NCBI GenBank assembly: GCA_031963005.1
Contig: JASSUL010000011.1
Location: 11,685-75,684 of the forward strand
Direction of reading: 5' to 3'
Source of the DNA: JASSUD01 sp031963005
Lineage (GTDB): Bacteria; Pseudomonadota; Gammaproteobacteria; Burkholderiales; Burkholderiaceae
Length of the DNA stretch: 64,000 bases
The notes beneath the pieces were generated by a model, which saw only the letters and a list, made by a program, of their open reading frames with translations, did not search any database and had not been told where the DNA came from. The number at the start of each line of letters is the position of its first letter. The stretch's first letter is position 1. The translations under genes and the position numbers were made by a program. This document shows positions 49,844-59,545 of this stretch, one piece after another.

Positions 49844-50530
49844 TTAAGCCGTTTTTTGGTGTCTTGCTAATCGTTCTAGTTGTGCGATACGTTTTTCTAA
49901 GCTTTGCGCTGCGTCTTGTAGAGGGGGTAGTGTCGAGGTAAAGTGGTTTAAAGCACTGTGGCGGACCATGCTAGGATGTTCGTCTAGGTGATAGTCTGCC
50001 GCGCTTTCCATGAAGCGTTTAGCTTGTTGCTGTATCCAGATTTTCCTCGTCTGTATTTGGCGCACGACACGATGCGCTAAGATATCTCCTATCATCGTAG
50101 AAAGATCTTCTTCTATATCCCAACGTACTTGTTTTAGAACCGTACTCAGCGCTTGAGCACATTGTGCGTCGCCTTGAATATCAATGCCTGGAAGATCCGC
50201 AAAACCTGACGAGCCTGGCATAAGTGCTTTGCACAAGGTGCCTAAAGAGAGAGTGATGGTGACATTCGCTTTGGCAAAAGCATCTGCCCTTTGGTCTGTC
50301 TCTATACTACAGGCGCGTAACACACCGCCTTTTTGCAATATAAAGCCTAATTGCAAAGACGAAATGTGTACGCTTAGTAGATAGTTTGGATAAAGGCTCA
50401 GCTGTTCACGCGCCCAATTGTGGCGAGTTAAGACATGATTGGCGATTGCCGCGACCGTTGTATTAATACGCGTCGCCGCATTCGCTTGATGCAATGGAAA
50501 AAGAGAGGAAATTCGCTTAATAAGCTGCAT
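49844..50530 (-). CDS. ubiJ: UbiJ-like accessory factor (SCP2 domain)
   Basis: The ATG at 50530 (MQLIKRISSLFPLHQANAAT) overlaps the end of the Tim44 gene by 14 bp, giving 228 residues. The middle resembles an SCP2 lipid-binding domain (DLPGIDIQGDAQCAQALSTV), and the C-terminus is the UbiJ coiled coil (DAAQSLEKRIAQLERLARHQ). UbiJ supports the hydroxylation steps of ubiquinone synthesis. In Burkholderia ubiB follows directly; here an antitoxin stub and the AbiE-like pair do. The longer frame to 50740 is an artefact. Confidence 0.85.
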   Translation of the reverse strand: MQLIKRISSLFPLHQANAATRINTTVAAIANHVLTRHNWAREQLSLYPNYLLSVHISSLQLGFILQKGGVLRACSIETDQRADAFAKANVTITLSLGTLCKALMPGSSGFADLPGIDIQGDAQCAQALSTVLKQVRWDIEEDLSTMIGDILAHRVVRQIQTRKIWIQQQAKRFMESAADYHLDEHPSMVRHSALNHFTSTLPPLQDAAQSLEKRIAQLERLARHQKTA

Positions 50531-51629
50531 TCTGTTCAATTCCTGCCAAAACCCAACCCGCCACACCCGTATCGACCTCTGAAGACTCGATACGTTTGGA
50601 GAAATGCCAAGTTTCGGAAAAAGGTTGGGCGGTTTCTTGCTCAGGCTCTTCGTGAATAAGGCCGGTAAATTGCACGCTAGCGTATTGCCAACCTTCTTCA
50701 ACATGCATCGACAAAAGTTGTGCGTCGAGTTTTTCAACATTGGTATGGTTCGTGCTTGCGGGGTGGCTTACCTCACGTTCCGCTAAATCTAATTTCACTT
50801 CGGCAAATATTTCAGGCGTCGTAAATTCGCGAATATCGTCTAGATCTCCTTTATCCCAAGCGGCTTGCATACGGATAAATTGAATTTTGGCATGGCGCAA
50901 AAATGCGGTGGCATCAAAACTGGCTGCTAATGCAGCGGGACTTTGCACGGATGCAGGCGTATTGAGTGCATCTATCGAGAGGTTAGGATTCGGTGCGAAT
51001 GTTTCCTGAGCGCTCCGTGTACCAAAGGCAGATTGCGCTTCTGCAGCGATGGAAGACGCAGGTTGAGATAGAGGGGAAGCGGCATTAAAAGGCTCTTGGC
51101 GAGTCATACCAGAGGCGGAGTTACGCGCTACCGTTTTGCGTTTAGCCAGCATGCGAATACCCCAATAGGCTAGCAGCATGATGCCAACGACGACTAGCAA
51201 ATTCGCCAATAAGCCTCCCATTGCTCCCCCCAATCCAAAATGGGAAAGCAAAGCCGCGATACCTAAGCCCGCTGCTAAACCTGCGATAGGTCCTAACCAG
51301 CGATTGCGCTGAGCCGCATTTTGCGCACCGGCTTCTGGTTTCGCAGGGCTTTGTGCAGGTTTAGCCGCTTGATGGGACTGATGCGAAGGAGATCCGCGAT
51401 GAGGCATTGTATGTGAAGATCGCCCCATACTACGCCCTCCCCCTGCGCGTTTGGCAAAGGCGTCTTGGGTATACAGGCCTAAGGTTAATACTGCGGAAAG
51501 CGTTCCTATGCCCAGTGATTTCAGTAGGTAAGATTTGGAGGTATGCAGTTGTGCAACAGGCTGATAGACCCGTTTTATAGCTTGGGTAGCCATGCCATAA
51601 GCACGGGAGGAAAAACGAAGCAAAGACAT
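50517..51629 (-). CDS. Tim44-like domain membrane protein
   Basis: The 370-residue protein has an N-terminal hydrophobic segment, a Gly/Ser/Pro-rich linker (GGGRSMGRSSHTMPHRGSPS), two further hydrophobic stretches (IAGLAAGLGIAALLSHFGLG and LLVVVGIMLLAYWGIRML) and a Tim44 domain from about residue 235 (ATAFLRHAKIQFIRMQAAWD, DIREFTTPEIFAEV). Bacterial Tim44-domain proteins are inner-membrane proteins of uncertain role. It lies between ubiE and ubiJ, a conserved place in Burkholderiales. The gene is intact. Confidence 0.88.
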   Translation of the reverse strand: MSLLRFSSRAYGMATQAIKRVYQPVAQLHTSKSYLLKSLGIGTLSAVLTLGLYTQDAFAKRAGGGRSMGRSSHTMPHRGSPSHQSHQAAKPAQSPAKPEAGAQNAAQRNRWLGPIAGLAAGLGIAALLSHFGLGGAMGGLLANLLVVVGIMLLAYWGIRMLAKRKTVARNSASGMTRQEPFNAASPLSQPASSIAAEAQSAFGTRSAQETFAPNPNLSIDALNTPASVQSPAALAASFDATAFLRHAKIQFIRMQAAWDKGDLDDIREFTTPEIFAEVKLDLAEREVSHPASTNHTNVEKLDAQLLSMHVEEGWQYASVQFTGLIHEEPEQETAQPFSETWHFSKRIESSEVDTGVAGWVLAGIEQNAAY

Positions 51630-51868
51630 GATAAACCTTTAAAAATAAAGCCGGTTGTTCGCTTGAAAGGCGCGCCCTAAGAGAACCTTTTCTAAGGTCG
51701 ACGCGCTGATGGAGCAAACGCAATAATGAGAAGTATAGGCTAGCTTTTAAACATATTCATAGACTACTAAAAGCGCTAACCGATAATCCTAGCTGCAGCC
51801 TTGTCTACAAGGGAGCGGAATTTACTGAAACAAGATGGAGCCATTGACTTAAGCGTGCAAGCGATACC

Positions 51869-51987
51869 TTAGAGTCTGTTCATAATCTTCAAAAGCGGGT
51901 TGTGTTGGGGTGACGAATTGAATTAAATACGGAACCCCAACATTACCGCCATAAGGGCGATTTCTGGAGATTATGAACAGGCTCTAA
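51869..51987. repeat. MITE-like element, family A, copy 3
   Basis: The ends ttagagtctgttcataatct and gattatgaacaggctctaa are inverted repeats; the core gacgaattgaattaaatacg is shared with copies 1 and 2. At 119 bp it is shorter, missing the inner stretch. It lies 9 bp after the ubiE stop, upstream of the Tim44 gene. Confidence 0.75.
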
Positions 51988-51995
51988 GAACCTGT

Positions 51996-52727
51996 TTAGT
52001 ATTTCACACCAATGTGCAGAGCGACAACGCCAAAGGTCATATTGATGTAATTTACCTGATCAAAGCCTGCTTCTTGCATCATTGATTTGAGGGTATCTTG
52101 GTCAGGGTGCATGCGGATGGATTCCGCAAGGTAACGGTAGCTGTGCGCATCTCCGACCATCTTCTCTCCTAACCAAGGTAATACCGTAAAAGAATACCAA
52201 TCATAGAGTTTAGTCCATGGTGCCTGTACTTTGGAAAACTCTAGGATGAGGAGTTTTCCTCCAGGTTTGAGTACACGGAGCATTTCGCGTAAAGCGCGAT
52301 CTGGGTGCGTCATATTGCGTAAGCCAAACGCGAGCGTGATGACATCAAAATAGCCATTAGGAAAGCAGATATTCTCCGCATCACATAGTGCGGTGGGAAC
52401 GTGATATCCGGCATTTAATAGCCGGTCTCGCCCTACTTCTAACATCGATGCATTAATATCCGTTAACCATACCTGCCCATCTGAACCCACTTTTTGCGCA
52501 AAGGCACGCGCCAAATCTCCGGTACCACCCGCGATATCCAAGACTTTATAGCCTGGGCGCACGCTGGCTTGTGCAATAGTTGATGCTTTCCAGATCCGGT
52601 GTAGCCCGCCAGACATCAGATCATTCATCAAATCATAACGTGTGGCTACGGTATCAAAAACGCCGGCTACTTTGCGCGCTTTATCGCGTTCATCAACGCG
52701 CTCAAAACCAAAGTGTGTAGAACTCAT
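51996..52727 (-). CDS. ubiE: Demethylmenaquinone/ubiquinone methyltransferase
   Basis: The ATG at 52727 gives 243 residues (MSSTHFGFERVDERDKARKV). Motifs are VFDTVATRYDLMNDLMSGGL, the cofactor site VLDIAGGTGDLARAFA and ITLAFGLRNMTHPDRALREM. The enzyme methylates the benzoquinol ring in ubiquinone synthesis. It is upstream of the Tim44 gene and ubiJ on the same strand, with a MITE copy in between. The gene is intact. Confidence 0.96.
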   Translation of the reverse strand: MSSTHFGFERVDERDKARKVAGVFDTVATRYDLMNDLMSGGLHRIWKASTIAQASVRPGYKVLDIAGGTGDLARAFAQKVGSDGQVWLTDINASMLEVGRDRLLNAGYHVPTALCDAENICFPNGYFDVITLAFGLRNMTHPDRALREMLRVLKPGGKLLILEFSKVQAPWTKLYDWYSFTVLPWLGEKMVGDAHSYRYLAESIRMHPDQDTLKSMMQEAGFDQVNYINMTFGVVALHIGVKY

Positions 52728-52811
52728 GCGCAGTGCATCCAAAGAAAAATAAATTCTATCTTAGCGAAAATCGTGGACAGGTCCTAAGGGAAAGACTATG
52801 TGCGAGAGGAA

Positions 52812-53255
52812 TCATATCGCTAAAGAAGCAAGTGCTTGCATAATGCCTGTCCGTAATTTTTGCGCCTGTGCTTGACGTGCCTCTAATAGAGCAGGCGCTA
52901 CTGGCCGTAGCGCAGGGCTCCAAATAGGTTGGGGGAAATGTGCATCATCAGAATACCGCGGAATAAGATGCCAGTGTAGATGGGGGACCTGATTCCCTAA
53001 ACTCGCTAGATTCATTTTCGTCGGCGCTAGCATAGTACGCATAACGTGTTCTACACAAGTGACGACGTCCATCAGCATATGGCGTTGAGTAGCCGTGAGA
53101 TCCGAAAATTCAGCTACATGGGCATTCCAGATAACGCGGCATAGGCCTGGGTATAACGTTTCCTCATCCGTATGGACTACGCGCAGCTCGGTATTTCGCC
53201 ATAGCACCTCCCCGCCTTCTTGCTCGCATAGAGGACATGCGTTTGCCGCTGTCAT
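52812..53255 (-). CDS. HIT-family nucleotide-binding protein
   Basis: The 147-residue protein has two CxxC-like cysteines at the N-terminus (ACPLCEQEGGEVLW) and the histidine triad HLHWHLIPRYSDD near residue 105. HIT proteins hydrolyse small nucleotide conjugates; the exact substrate is unknown. Its start overlaps the end of the large oxidase gene by four bases (ATGA), so the two are co-translated. The neighbourhood is the same as in Burkholderia. Confidence 0.9.
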   Translation of the reverse strand: MTAANACPLCEQEGGEVLWRNTELRVVHTDEETLYPGLCRVIWNAHVAEFSDLTATQRHMLMDVVTCVEHVMRTMLAPTKMNLASLGNQVPHLHWHLIPRYSDDAHFPQPIWSPALRPVAPALLEARQAQAQKLRTGIMQALASLAI

Positions 53256-56200
53256 AGCAGCACCCGTTCAATGCCGCCGGTATTGGCATTGCGTACATAG
53301 TCTACAAGCCAATTTTCGCCCAGTGTATGGCGAGCCATTTCGACCACAATGTAATCGGCTTGGGTGTCCGTATCGTCCTGATAGCGTGATAACCCTTGTA
53401 AACACGCCGGGCAGCTTGTCAAAATTTTAATCGGCTTTGCTGCATCCGATAGGGCTTGTGGTGCATCTTCCACCGTTTGCGATTGTCGAATAGCGTTGAC
53501 CTCTTTTTGTATTTCTTCCTGTTTACGAAAGCGGATCTGCGTAGAGATATCAGGGCGGGTAACCGCCAACGTGCCTGCTTCCCCACAGCAACGGGCATTT
53601 TCTTGAATGGCCTCTCTCTTTTGGTCGGGATTCATCAGTTTATTGACCAAAGTAATGGGCTTCATGGTTTTGATGGGGCTATGACAGGGGTCATGATACA
53701 TATAGCGTACTCCCTGAATTTCTTTGCCTTCTTCGCTTAAAGTAACGCCTTTTTCTAATAAAAACTCATGAATATCTAAAAGACGGCAGCCAGGGAAGAT
53801 TTTCTCAAATTCATAGCGCTCTAATTGATCGTAGCACGTGCCGCAGGACACGATCACGGTTTTAATATCCAGATAATTGAGTGTATTCGCAACGCGATGG
53901 AAGGAAACGCGGTTATCGGTCACCATTTTTTCGGCTTTATCATATTGACCTGCGCCGCGCTGTGGATAGCCGCAGCATAGATAGCCTGGCGGTAAAACCG
54001 TCTGTACACCAGCATGCCAGAGCATAGCCTGTGTAGCTAAACCGACTTGTGAAAATAGGCGTTCGGAACCACATCCTGGAAAATAAAAAACGGCCTCGGA
54101 ATCTGCGCGGGTGCTCTGCGGGTTGCGGATAATCGGAATGATTCTAGAATCTTCAATATGCAGCAAAGCCCGCGCGGTACGTTTAGGCAAATTGCCCGGC
54201 ATTTTTTTATTGACAAAATGCAAGACCTGTTCGACTACTGGCGGTTTTCCAACGGTGGATTTGGGGCGTTCGGTTTGCTTTTTCGCCCATTTTTTGAAAA
54301 GACGGTTTCCCATGCGTTGTAAGGCATAGCCCGCGCGAATCAGCGTCTGGCGTGCAAAGTGGATGGTTTGAGGGCGCGTTGCATTTAAGAAAAACATCCC
54401 GGCAGCGGTACCAGGATTGAATTTTTTCTTGCCCATCTTATGCAACAGGCTACGCATAGCCATCGTGACATCGCCAAAATCAATCTTGACTGGGCAGGGA
54501 TTCAAGCATTTATGGCAGACCGTGCAATGATCGGCAACGTCATTAAATTCATCCCAATGTTTAACCGAAATGCCGCGCCGTGTTTGCTCTTCATATAAGA
54601 ATGCTTCGATTAATAAAGACGTCGCTAAGATTTTATTGCGCGGGCTATAGAGCAGATTCGCGCGCGGTACATGGGTGGCGCATACGGGTTTGCATTTTCC
54701 GCAGCGTAGGCAATCTTTGATGCTAGTCGCAATAGCGCCAATATCCGATTGCTGCATGATCAGCGACTCATATCCCATGAGGCCAAAGCTAGGCGTATAG
54801 GCATTGCGTAGATCCGCAGGCGTATGCTCCCAGTCCATGAGCTTGCCATAATTAAAACGTCCATGCGGATCAATGCGATCTTTATATTCTCGAAAAGGCG
54901 CCAGTTCTTCTTTGCTTAAAAAACTCAGTTTGGTCAGACCAATACCATGCTCGCCAGAAATAACGCCGTCTAGTGAACGCGCTAAATCCATAATCCGACA
55001 CACGGCCTTATGGGCTTCTTGTAGCATGGCATAGTCATCGGAGTTCACGGGAATATTTGTATGCACATTGCCATCGCCGGCATGCATATGCAGGGCGATA
55101 AATACCCGGCTGCGTAATACCTTGGCATGTTGTTTTTGCAGCGCTTCCATAATGGGCGAAAAGGCGCTGCCGTTAAACAAGGTGCGTAAAGGTGCGCGGA
55201 TTTCAGTTTTCCAAGACATGCGCAGCTGGCGCGTTTGCATCAATGAGAATACGGTAATGCCAGCTTGCTCCGATATTACCCCGCTCTCATGGGCGGTCGT
55301 ATTGATGCTGTTGCGTACAGGATCGGTGTACGATGCCTCTAGGGTTTGTAATATAGGCTTAGCTTCTTCCCAGGGTATATCAAGATGGCTTTCTAAATAG
55401 CGCCAACGTGCTTTCACCTGCTCGAGGTGTTCTAGCGCACGGCTTACACGATCTTCTAATAATTCTGCGCTAGGAATTTCACTTGCATCATCACTGTTAC
55501 CTAGTGTGAGCGGACCTGTTTTAAAAAAGTGCTCTAAAGCCTCTAGGAGCTGCAATTTATTTTTAATCGACAGCTCAATATTGATGCGTTCAATCCCATC
55601 GGTATAGTCCCCTAAACGTTCTAATGGGATAACAACATCTTCGTTAATCTTAAAAGCATTGGTGTGCTTGGCAATTGCGGCAGTACGTGCGCGATCTAAC
55701 CAGAAACGCTTGCGTGTATCGGCATGTACTGCAATAAAGCCTTCTCCGCCGCGCGCATTGGCAATGCGCACGACTTCAGAGGCGGCTGCAGCCACCGCGT
55801 TTTCATCGTCGCCGACGATATCGCCAATCAACACCATTTTGGGCATGGATGAGGGCGATGTAGAAAAAACTGCTTGCTGCGCATTATGTTTAGTCTTTGT
55901 CGCGTAGCCTACTGCGTGCAGATAACGTTCATCTAAATGCTCTAACCCCGCTAAATACACGGGCGCAGCTGCGGTGCCTAAACTCAATAAATAATCGCGA
56001 ATTTCGACGATGCTCGGAATCGCCTCTCTAGCAGGCCCAAAAAACTCTAAGCATACGGTTCGGGTATGCGCAGGCATTTTATGCGTAATCCAGCGCGCCG
56101 CCGTAATCAAGCCATCACAGCCCTCTTTTTGGACTCCTGGCAAGCCGGCCAAAAATTTATCGGTGACATCTTTCCCGAGTCCGGCTTTTCGAAAACGAGA

Positions 56201-57340
56201 TCCTTCAATGTCTAAGCGTTGCGTACGCAGTAAAACTTGGCCCGGAGGATATGCGCCATCAAACCAATTGAGTTCAAAACTCGCAACAGGAATAATGTGA
56301 ATTTTGCCCAGATTGTGGTTAAGGCGAGTAACTTCGAGCCAGTTCCCTTCTGGATCCACCATCCGCCACCATGCGAGGTTATCTAGTGCGGTTCCCCACA
56401 ATACGGCTTTTTTGCCTCCCGCATTCATTGCGATATTTCCACCGATGCAAGACGCATCGATCGAGGTAGGATCTACAGCAAAGACATATCCTGCGACTTC
56501 AGCCGCTTCGGCGACACGGCGAGTGACTACGCCCGCTTCTGCATAAATGGTAGGAACAGGATGCGATACTCCAGGTAAAGTGCGTAATTCAAGAGAATCC
56601 AGCCGCTCGAGCTTTTCTGTATTGATCACAGCAGACAAGCGAGTGAGCGGAATAGCTCCGCCGGTATACCCTGTGCCTCCTCCCCTGGGAATCATCGTTA
56701 ATTCTAGATCAATACAGCCTTGCACCAGCTTTGCAATTTCTTCTTCTGTATCGGGGGTCAGAACGACCAATGGATATTCAACGCGCCAGTCTGTCGCATC
56801 CGTTACGTGGGAAACACGAGACAGCGCATCAAATTTGATATTGTCTGTACGCGTAAACTGTTTAAGATGTTTTTTAATGCGACGCCGCAAAATCCGGACT
56901 TCTTCTAGCTCCTGGCTAAAAGCCGCTACAGCGCTCGTGACGGTTTCAAGGAGTTGGACGATTAGGCGTTCTGTGGGGTTTTCGGTGTCTGGTAGGATTT
57001 GTGCTTTTGTACTATCAAACGCGGTGCGGCGCGATACCTCGGAGCGCTTTTCAATTTCACGTAGGCGATGTTGTAGCGCTTGAATCAAGAGACGCCGACG
57101 TTTTGTATTGTCGATTAAATCGTCTTGTACATAGGGGTTGCGTTGTACGACCCAGATATCCCCTAATATTTCAAAAAGCATGCGGGCAGACCGCCCAGTG
57201 CGTCGTTCTCCTCGCAAAGCCTCTAATGCATCCCATGCCGGTGCGCCTAAAAGACGCATTACAATCTCGCGATCAGAGAAAGAGGTGTAGTTATAAGGAA
57301 TTTCGCGGGGTCTTTCTTCAGGCAAAACCATCGTATCCAT
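53252..57340 (-). CDS. Giant FAD-linked oxidase / iron-sulphur oxidoreductase (DUF3683)
   Basis: The 1362-residue protein joins several domains in order: an N-terminal DUF3683-type region (to about 180), an FAD-binding PCMH domain with IPRGGGTGYTGGAIPLTR (about 240), an FAD oxidase C-terminal domain with HAGDGNVHTNIP and ISGEHGIGLTKL (about 760-810), two 4Fe-4S motifs (CLRCGKCKPVC and CTVCHKCLNPCP) and two CCG domains (FYFPGCGSER, GYLCCGYP, DPCHSPIKTMKP, RCCGEAG). It looks like a D-lactate/glycolate-type dehydrogenase with its electron-transfer part on one chain. The substrate is unknown. It is complete, with no frameshift. Confidence 0.93.
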   Translation of the reverse strand: MDTMVLPEERPREIPYNYTSFSDREIVMRLLGAPAWDALEALRGERRTGRSARMLFEILGDIWVVQRNPYVQDDLIDNTKRRRLLIQALQHRLREIEKRSEVSRRTAFDSTKAQILPDTENPTERLIVQLLETVTSAVAAFSQELEEVRILRRRIKKHLKQFTRTDNIKFDALSRVSHVTDATDWRVEYPLVVLTPDTEEEIAKLVQGCIDLELTMIPRGGGTGYTGGAIPLTRLSAVINTEKLERLDSLELRTLPGVSHPVPTIYAEAGVVTRRVAEAAEVAGYVFAVDPTSIDASCIGGNIAMNAGGKKAVLWGTALDNLAWWRMVDPEGNWLEVTRLNHNLGKIHIIPVASFELNWFDGAYPPGQVLLRTQRLDIEGSRFRKAGLGKDVTDKFLAGLPGVQKEGCDGLITAARWITHKMPAHTRTVCLEFFGPAREAIPSIVEIRDYLLSLGTAAAPVYLAGLEHLDERYLHAVGYATKTKHNAQQAVFSTSPSSMPKMVLIGDIVGDDENAVAAAASEVVRIANARGGEGFIAVHADTRKRFWLDRARTAAIAKHTNAFKINEDVVIPLERLGDYTDGIERINIELSIKNKLQLLEALEHFFKTGPLTLGNSDDASEIPSAELLEDRVSRALEHLEQVKARWRYLESHLDIPWEEAKPILQTLEASYTDPVRNSINTTAHESGVISEQAGITVFSLMQTRQLRMSWKTEIRAPLRTLFNGSAFSPIMEALQKQHAKVLRSRVFIALHMHAGDGNVHTNIPVNSDDYAMLQEAHKAVCRIMDLARSLDGVISGEHGIGLTKLSFLSKEELAPFREYKDRIDPHGRFNYGKLMDWEHTPADLRNAYTPSFGLMGYESLIMQQSDIGAIATSIKDCLRCGKCKPVCATHVPRANLLYSPRNKILATSLLIEAFLYEEQTRRGISVKHWDEFNDVADHCTVCHKCLNPCPVKIDFGDVTMAMRSLLHKMGKKKFNPGTAAGMFFLNATRPQTIHFARQTLIRAGYALQRMGNRLFKKWAKKQTERPKSTVGKPPVVEQVLHFVNKKMPGNLPKRTARALLHIEDSRIIPIIRNPQSTRADSEAVFYFPGCGSERLFSQVGLATQAMLWHAGVQTVLPPGYLCCGYPQRGAGQYDKAEKMVTDNRVSFHRVANTLNYLDIKTVIVSCGTCYDQLERYEFEKIFPGCRLLDIHEFLLEKGVTLSEEGKEIQGVRYMYHDPCHSPIKTMKPITLVNKLMNPDQKREAIQENARCCGEAGTLAVTRPDISTQIRFRKQEEIQKEVNAIRQSQTVEDAPQALSDAAKPIKILTSCPACLQGLSRYQDDTDTQADYIVVEMARHTLGENWLVDYVRNANTGGIERVLL

Positions 57341-57537
57341 ACAAATCTATTTTAAGCAACTCAAAATCAGGGTTATTATGACCTTTTTGAACGGAGCACA
57401 ACGGTGTAACAATGCGCTAGTACTTTTGTCTATACCCGTTCTACATAGACAAAAAATATCCGTCCATCTATTTCTTTAAAGACGTTATGTGTGCATCTGT
57501 TTATAATCCTGGCCTTTTACACTTTTAGGGGTGAAGC

Positions 57538-58050
57538 ATGCTGGATCGCGAAGGCTTCCGCCCGAACGTCGGCATCATTCTCGTGAACGCGCATAATCAA
57601 GTGTTCTGGGGAAAACGTCTTCGTGAACATTCGTGGCAGTTCCCGCAAGGCGGGATCAAATACGGTGAAACGCCTCTTCAGGCAATGTACCGAGAATTAT
57701 ATGAAGAAGTAGGTTTATGTCCCGAGCATATTGAAGTGCTGGGGCGTACGCGGGATTGGTTGCACTATGAGGTACCCGAGACATTTATACGACGTGAATC
57801 GCGAGGCCACTACCGAGGGCAAAAGCAAATTTGGTTTTTACTGCGCCTGATCGGCCAAGATAGTAATATCAATTTGCGTGCTACCACCTGCCCTGAATTT
57901 GATGCTTGGCGATGGAATACGTATTGGGTTCCTTCAAAGCAGATCATTGAATTTAAGCGGAATGTCTACCACAATGCGCTAACCGAACTCTCTCGTTTTT
58001 TAAAATTCCCGGAGGGAGTAATAAAAAAGCCTGCTAAAGAAGAGGACTAA
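57538..58050 (+). CDS. rppH: RNA pyrophosphohydrolase
   Basis: The 170-residue protein starts MLDREGFRPNVGIILVNAHN and has a perfect Nudix box, GGIKYGETPLQAMYRELYEE followed by VGL, at about residues 37-59. RppH removes pyrophosphate from the 5' end of mRNA and starts decay. The N-terminus and length match the betaproteobacterial enzyme (a little longer than in E. coli). It is divergent from the giant oxidase and convergent with obgE, 19 bp away. Confidence 0.95.
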   Translation: MLDREGFRPNVGIILVNAHNQVFWGKRLREHSWQFPQGGIKYGETPLQAMYRELYEEVGLCPEHIEVLGRTRDWLHYEVPETFIRRESRGHYRGQKQIWFLLRLIGQDSNINLRATTCPEFDAWRWNTYWVPSKQIIEFKRNVYHNALTELSRFLKFPEGVIKKPAKEED

Positions 58051-58069
58051 AGTTAGCGCATTTACTCTC

Positions 58070-59200
58070 TTATGCTTCACGAAATCGAGGATCTTCCGCT
58101 TGTTGTCGTGCAAATTCTGCTGCTGCGGCTTGAGCGGTTGCGCCATGCACGGCTAAATATTCTGCTAGTGCTTGACACAATGGTGCACACCCTTCGCGTG
58201 TGGCGGCCGAAATCTCAAACACAGGTCCAGACCATTGCAAAGCGTCTAATAAAGCAGCACGCCGAGAGGCGCGTTGCTCTTCAGGTAAAGTGTCTATTTT
58301 GTTGAGCACTAACCATCTGGGCTTTGCATAGAGTTCAGGGTCATATTGCCTCAGTTCATTGGCGATACTTTGTGCTTGTCTGGCAATTTCGGACATACTA
58401 GCGCTGATCGCCTCTTCCACTACACTTTCTTCAGGATCTTTGGAGAGATCGGTGTCGGCTATATCGATGAGATGCAAGATCAGTTCAGTACGTTGTAAAT
58501 GGCGCAAAAACTGATGTCCAAGGCCCGCTCCTTCTGCTGCACCTTCAATTAATCCCGGCACATCGGCAATCACAAAACTTCTATTTTCCCCTACTCGAAC
58601 CACGCCCAAATTGGGTGTGAGCGTAGTGAAAGGATAATCTGCTATTTTGGGGCGTGCATTAGAAATAGCCGCAATCAAGGTAGATTTTCCGGCATTAGGA
58701 AGCCCTAATAACCCGACATCTGCCAATATTTTTAATTCCAAATGCAATAAGCGTCGTTCACCTGCTTGACCATCGGTTTTTTGCTCTGGAGCGCGATTGA
58801 CGCTGGACTTGAAATGCAGATTGCCCAGTCCTCCTCTACCCCCCCGCGCCAAAACTTCACTTTGGCCGTGCTGGGTGAGATCCGCAACGCATTCCCCGGT
58901 TTCTGCATCAGTGATTATCGTTCCCACCGGCATTTTAAGCGTAATATCTTCCCCGCTTTTGCCATAGCAGTCTGCCCCTCGGCCATTTTCTCCTGAACGC
59001 GCGTGGTGTTTACGGGAGTAGCGATAATCAATTAAGGTATTGAGATTGCAATCCGCTACGACGTAAATGCTTCCGCCACGTCCGCCATCTCCCCCATCAG
59101 GGCCGCCGAACGGGATAAATTTTTCACGGCGAAAAGAGGCGCTTCCTCCTCCTCCATCCCCTGCCACTACTTCGATTTTTGCTTCATCGATGAATTTCAT
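58070..59200 (-). CDS. obgE: GTPase ObgE/CgtA
   Basis: The 376-residue protein has the Gly-rich Obg fold (AGDGGGGSASFRREKFIPFG) and a GTPase domain with GLPNAGKSTLIAAISNARP near residue 166, ADVPGLIEGAAEGAGLGHQF and NKID. Obg binds the 50S subunit and controls growth and stress response. It is the third gene of the conserved rplU-rpmA-obgE group. The 345-bp spacer to rpmA holds a MITE-like element of family B. Confidence 0.97.
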   Translation of the reverse strand: MKFIDEAKIEVVAGDGGGGSASFRREKFIPFGGPDGGDGGRGGSIYVVADCNLNTLIDYRYSRKHHARSGENGRGADCYGKSGEDITLKMPVGTIITDAETGECVADLTQHGQSEVLARGGRGGLGNLHFKSSVNRAPEQKTDGQAGERRLLHLELKILADVGLLGLPNAGKSTLIAAISNARPKIADYPFTTLTPNLGVVRVGENRSFVIADVPGLIEGAAEGAGLGHQFLRHLQRTELILHLIDIADTDLSKDPEESVVEEAISASMSEIARQAQSIANELRQYDPELYAKPRWLVLNKIDTLPEEQRASRRAALLDALQWSGPVFEISAATREGCAPLCQALAEYLAVHGATAQAAAAEFARQQAEDPRFREA

Positions 59201-59258
59201 AATTGCTTCATGCCTGTTTTGCCCAATGCGCGCATAGCATTGCTCACCGCTTTTTCTC

Positions 59259-59420
59259 TAAGAACCTGTTTATTATCTCCCAAAAGGGCCTCTCTTTGCG
59301 TATTTGATAACAATGGGGTGCGGTGCTCAGGATCCTCACTGTACTCAAGTACAGTTCCGGTCCCTGTGCTCCTGCTCCCCCAAAAAGAAACCCTTTTGGG
59401 AGATAATAAACAGATTCTTA
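59259..59420. repeat. MITE-like element, family B, copy 1 (between rpmA and obgE)
   Basis: The ends taagaacctgtttattatct followed by cccaaaaggg are nearly perfect 30-bp inverted repeats. The core contains a tight hairpin (actgtact / agtacagt). There is no frame. It lies in the spacer 59 bp upstream of obgE. Confidence 0.8.
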
Positions 59421-59545
59421 AATGCATCCCAGAAGGATGCGAGAAGGGGCCATTAAGCGCGCAATAGATAAAAAAGGCCCTGCATATAGTGTAGCAGAGC
59501 CTTTTTGTGGTTGAGCGTTATTTTCAGTACGTCGTCATTCAGCGC

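Noticed and set aside
53456..57381. Many forward frames opposite the giant oxidase
   Set aside because: All are antisense shadows of one intact 1362-codon gene.
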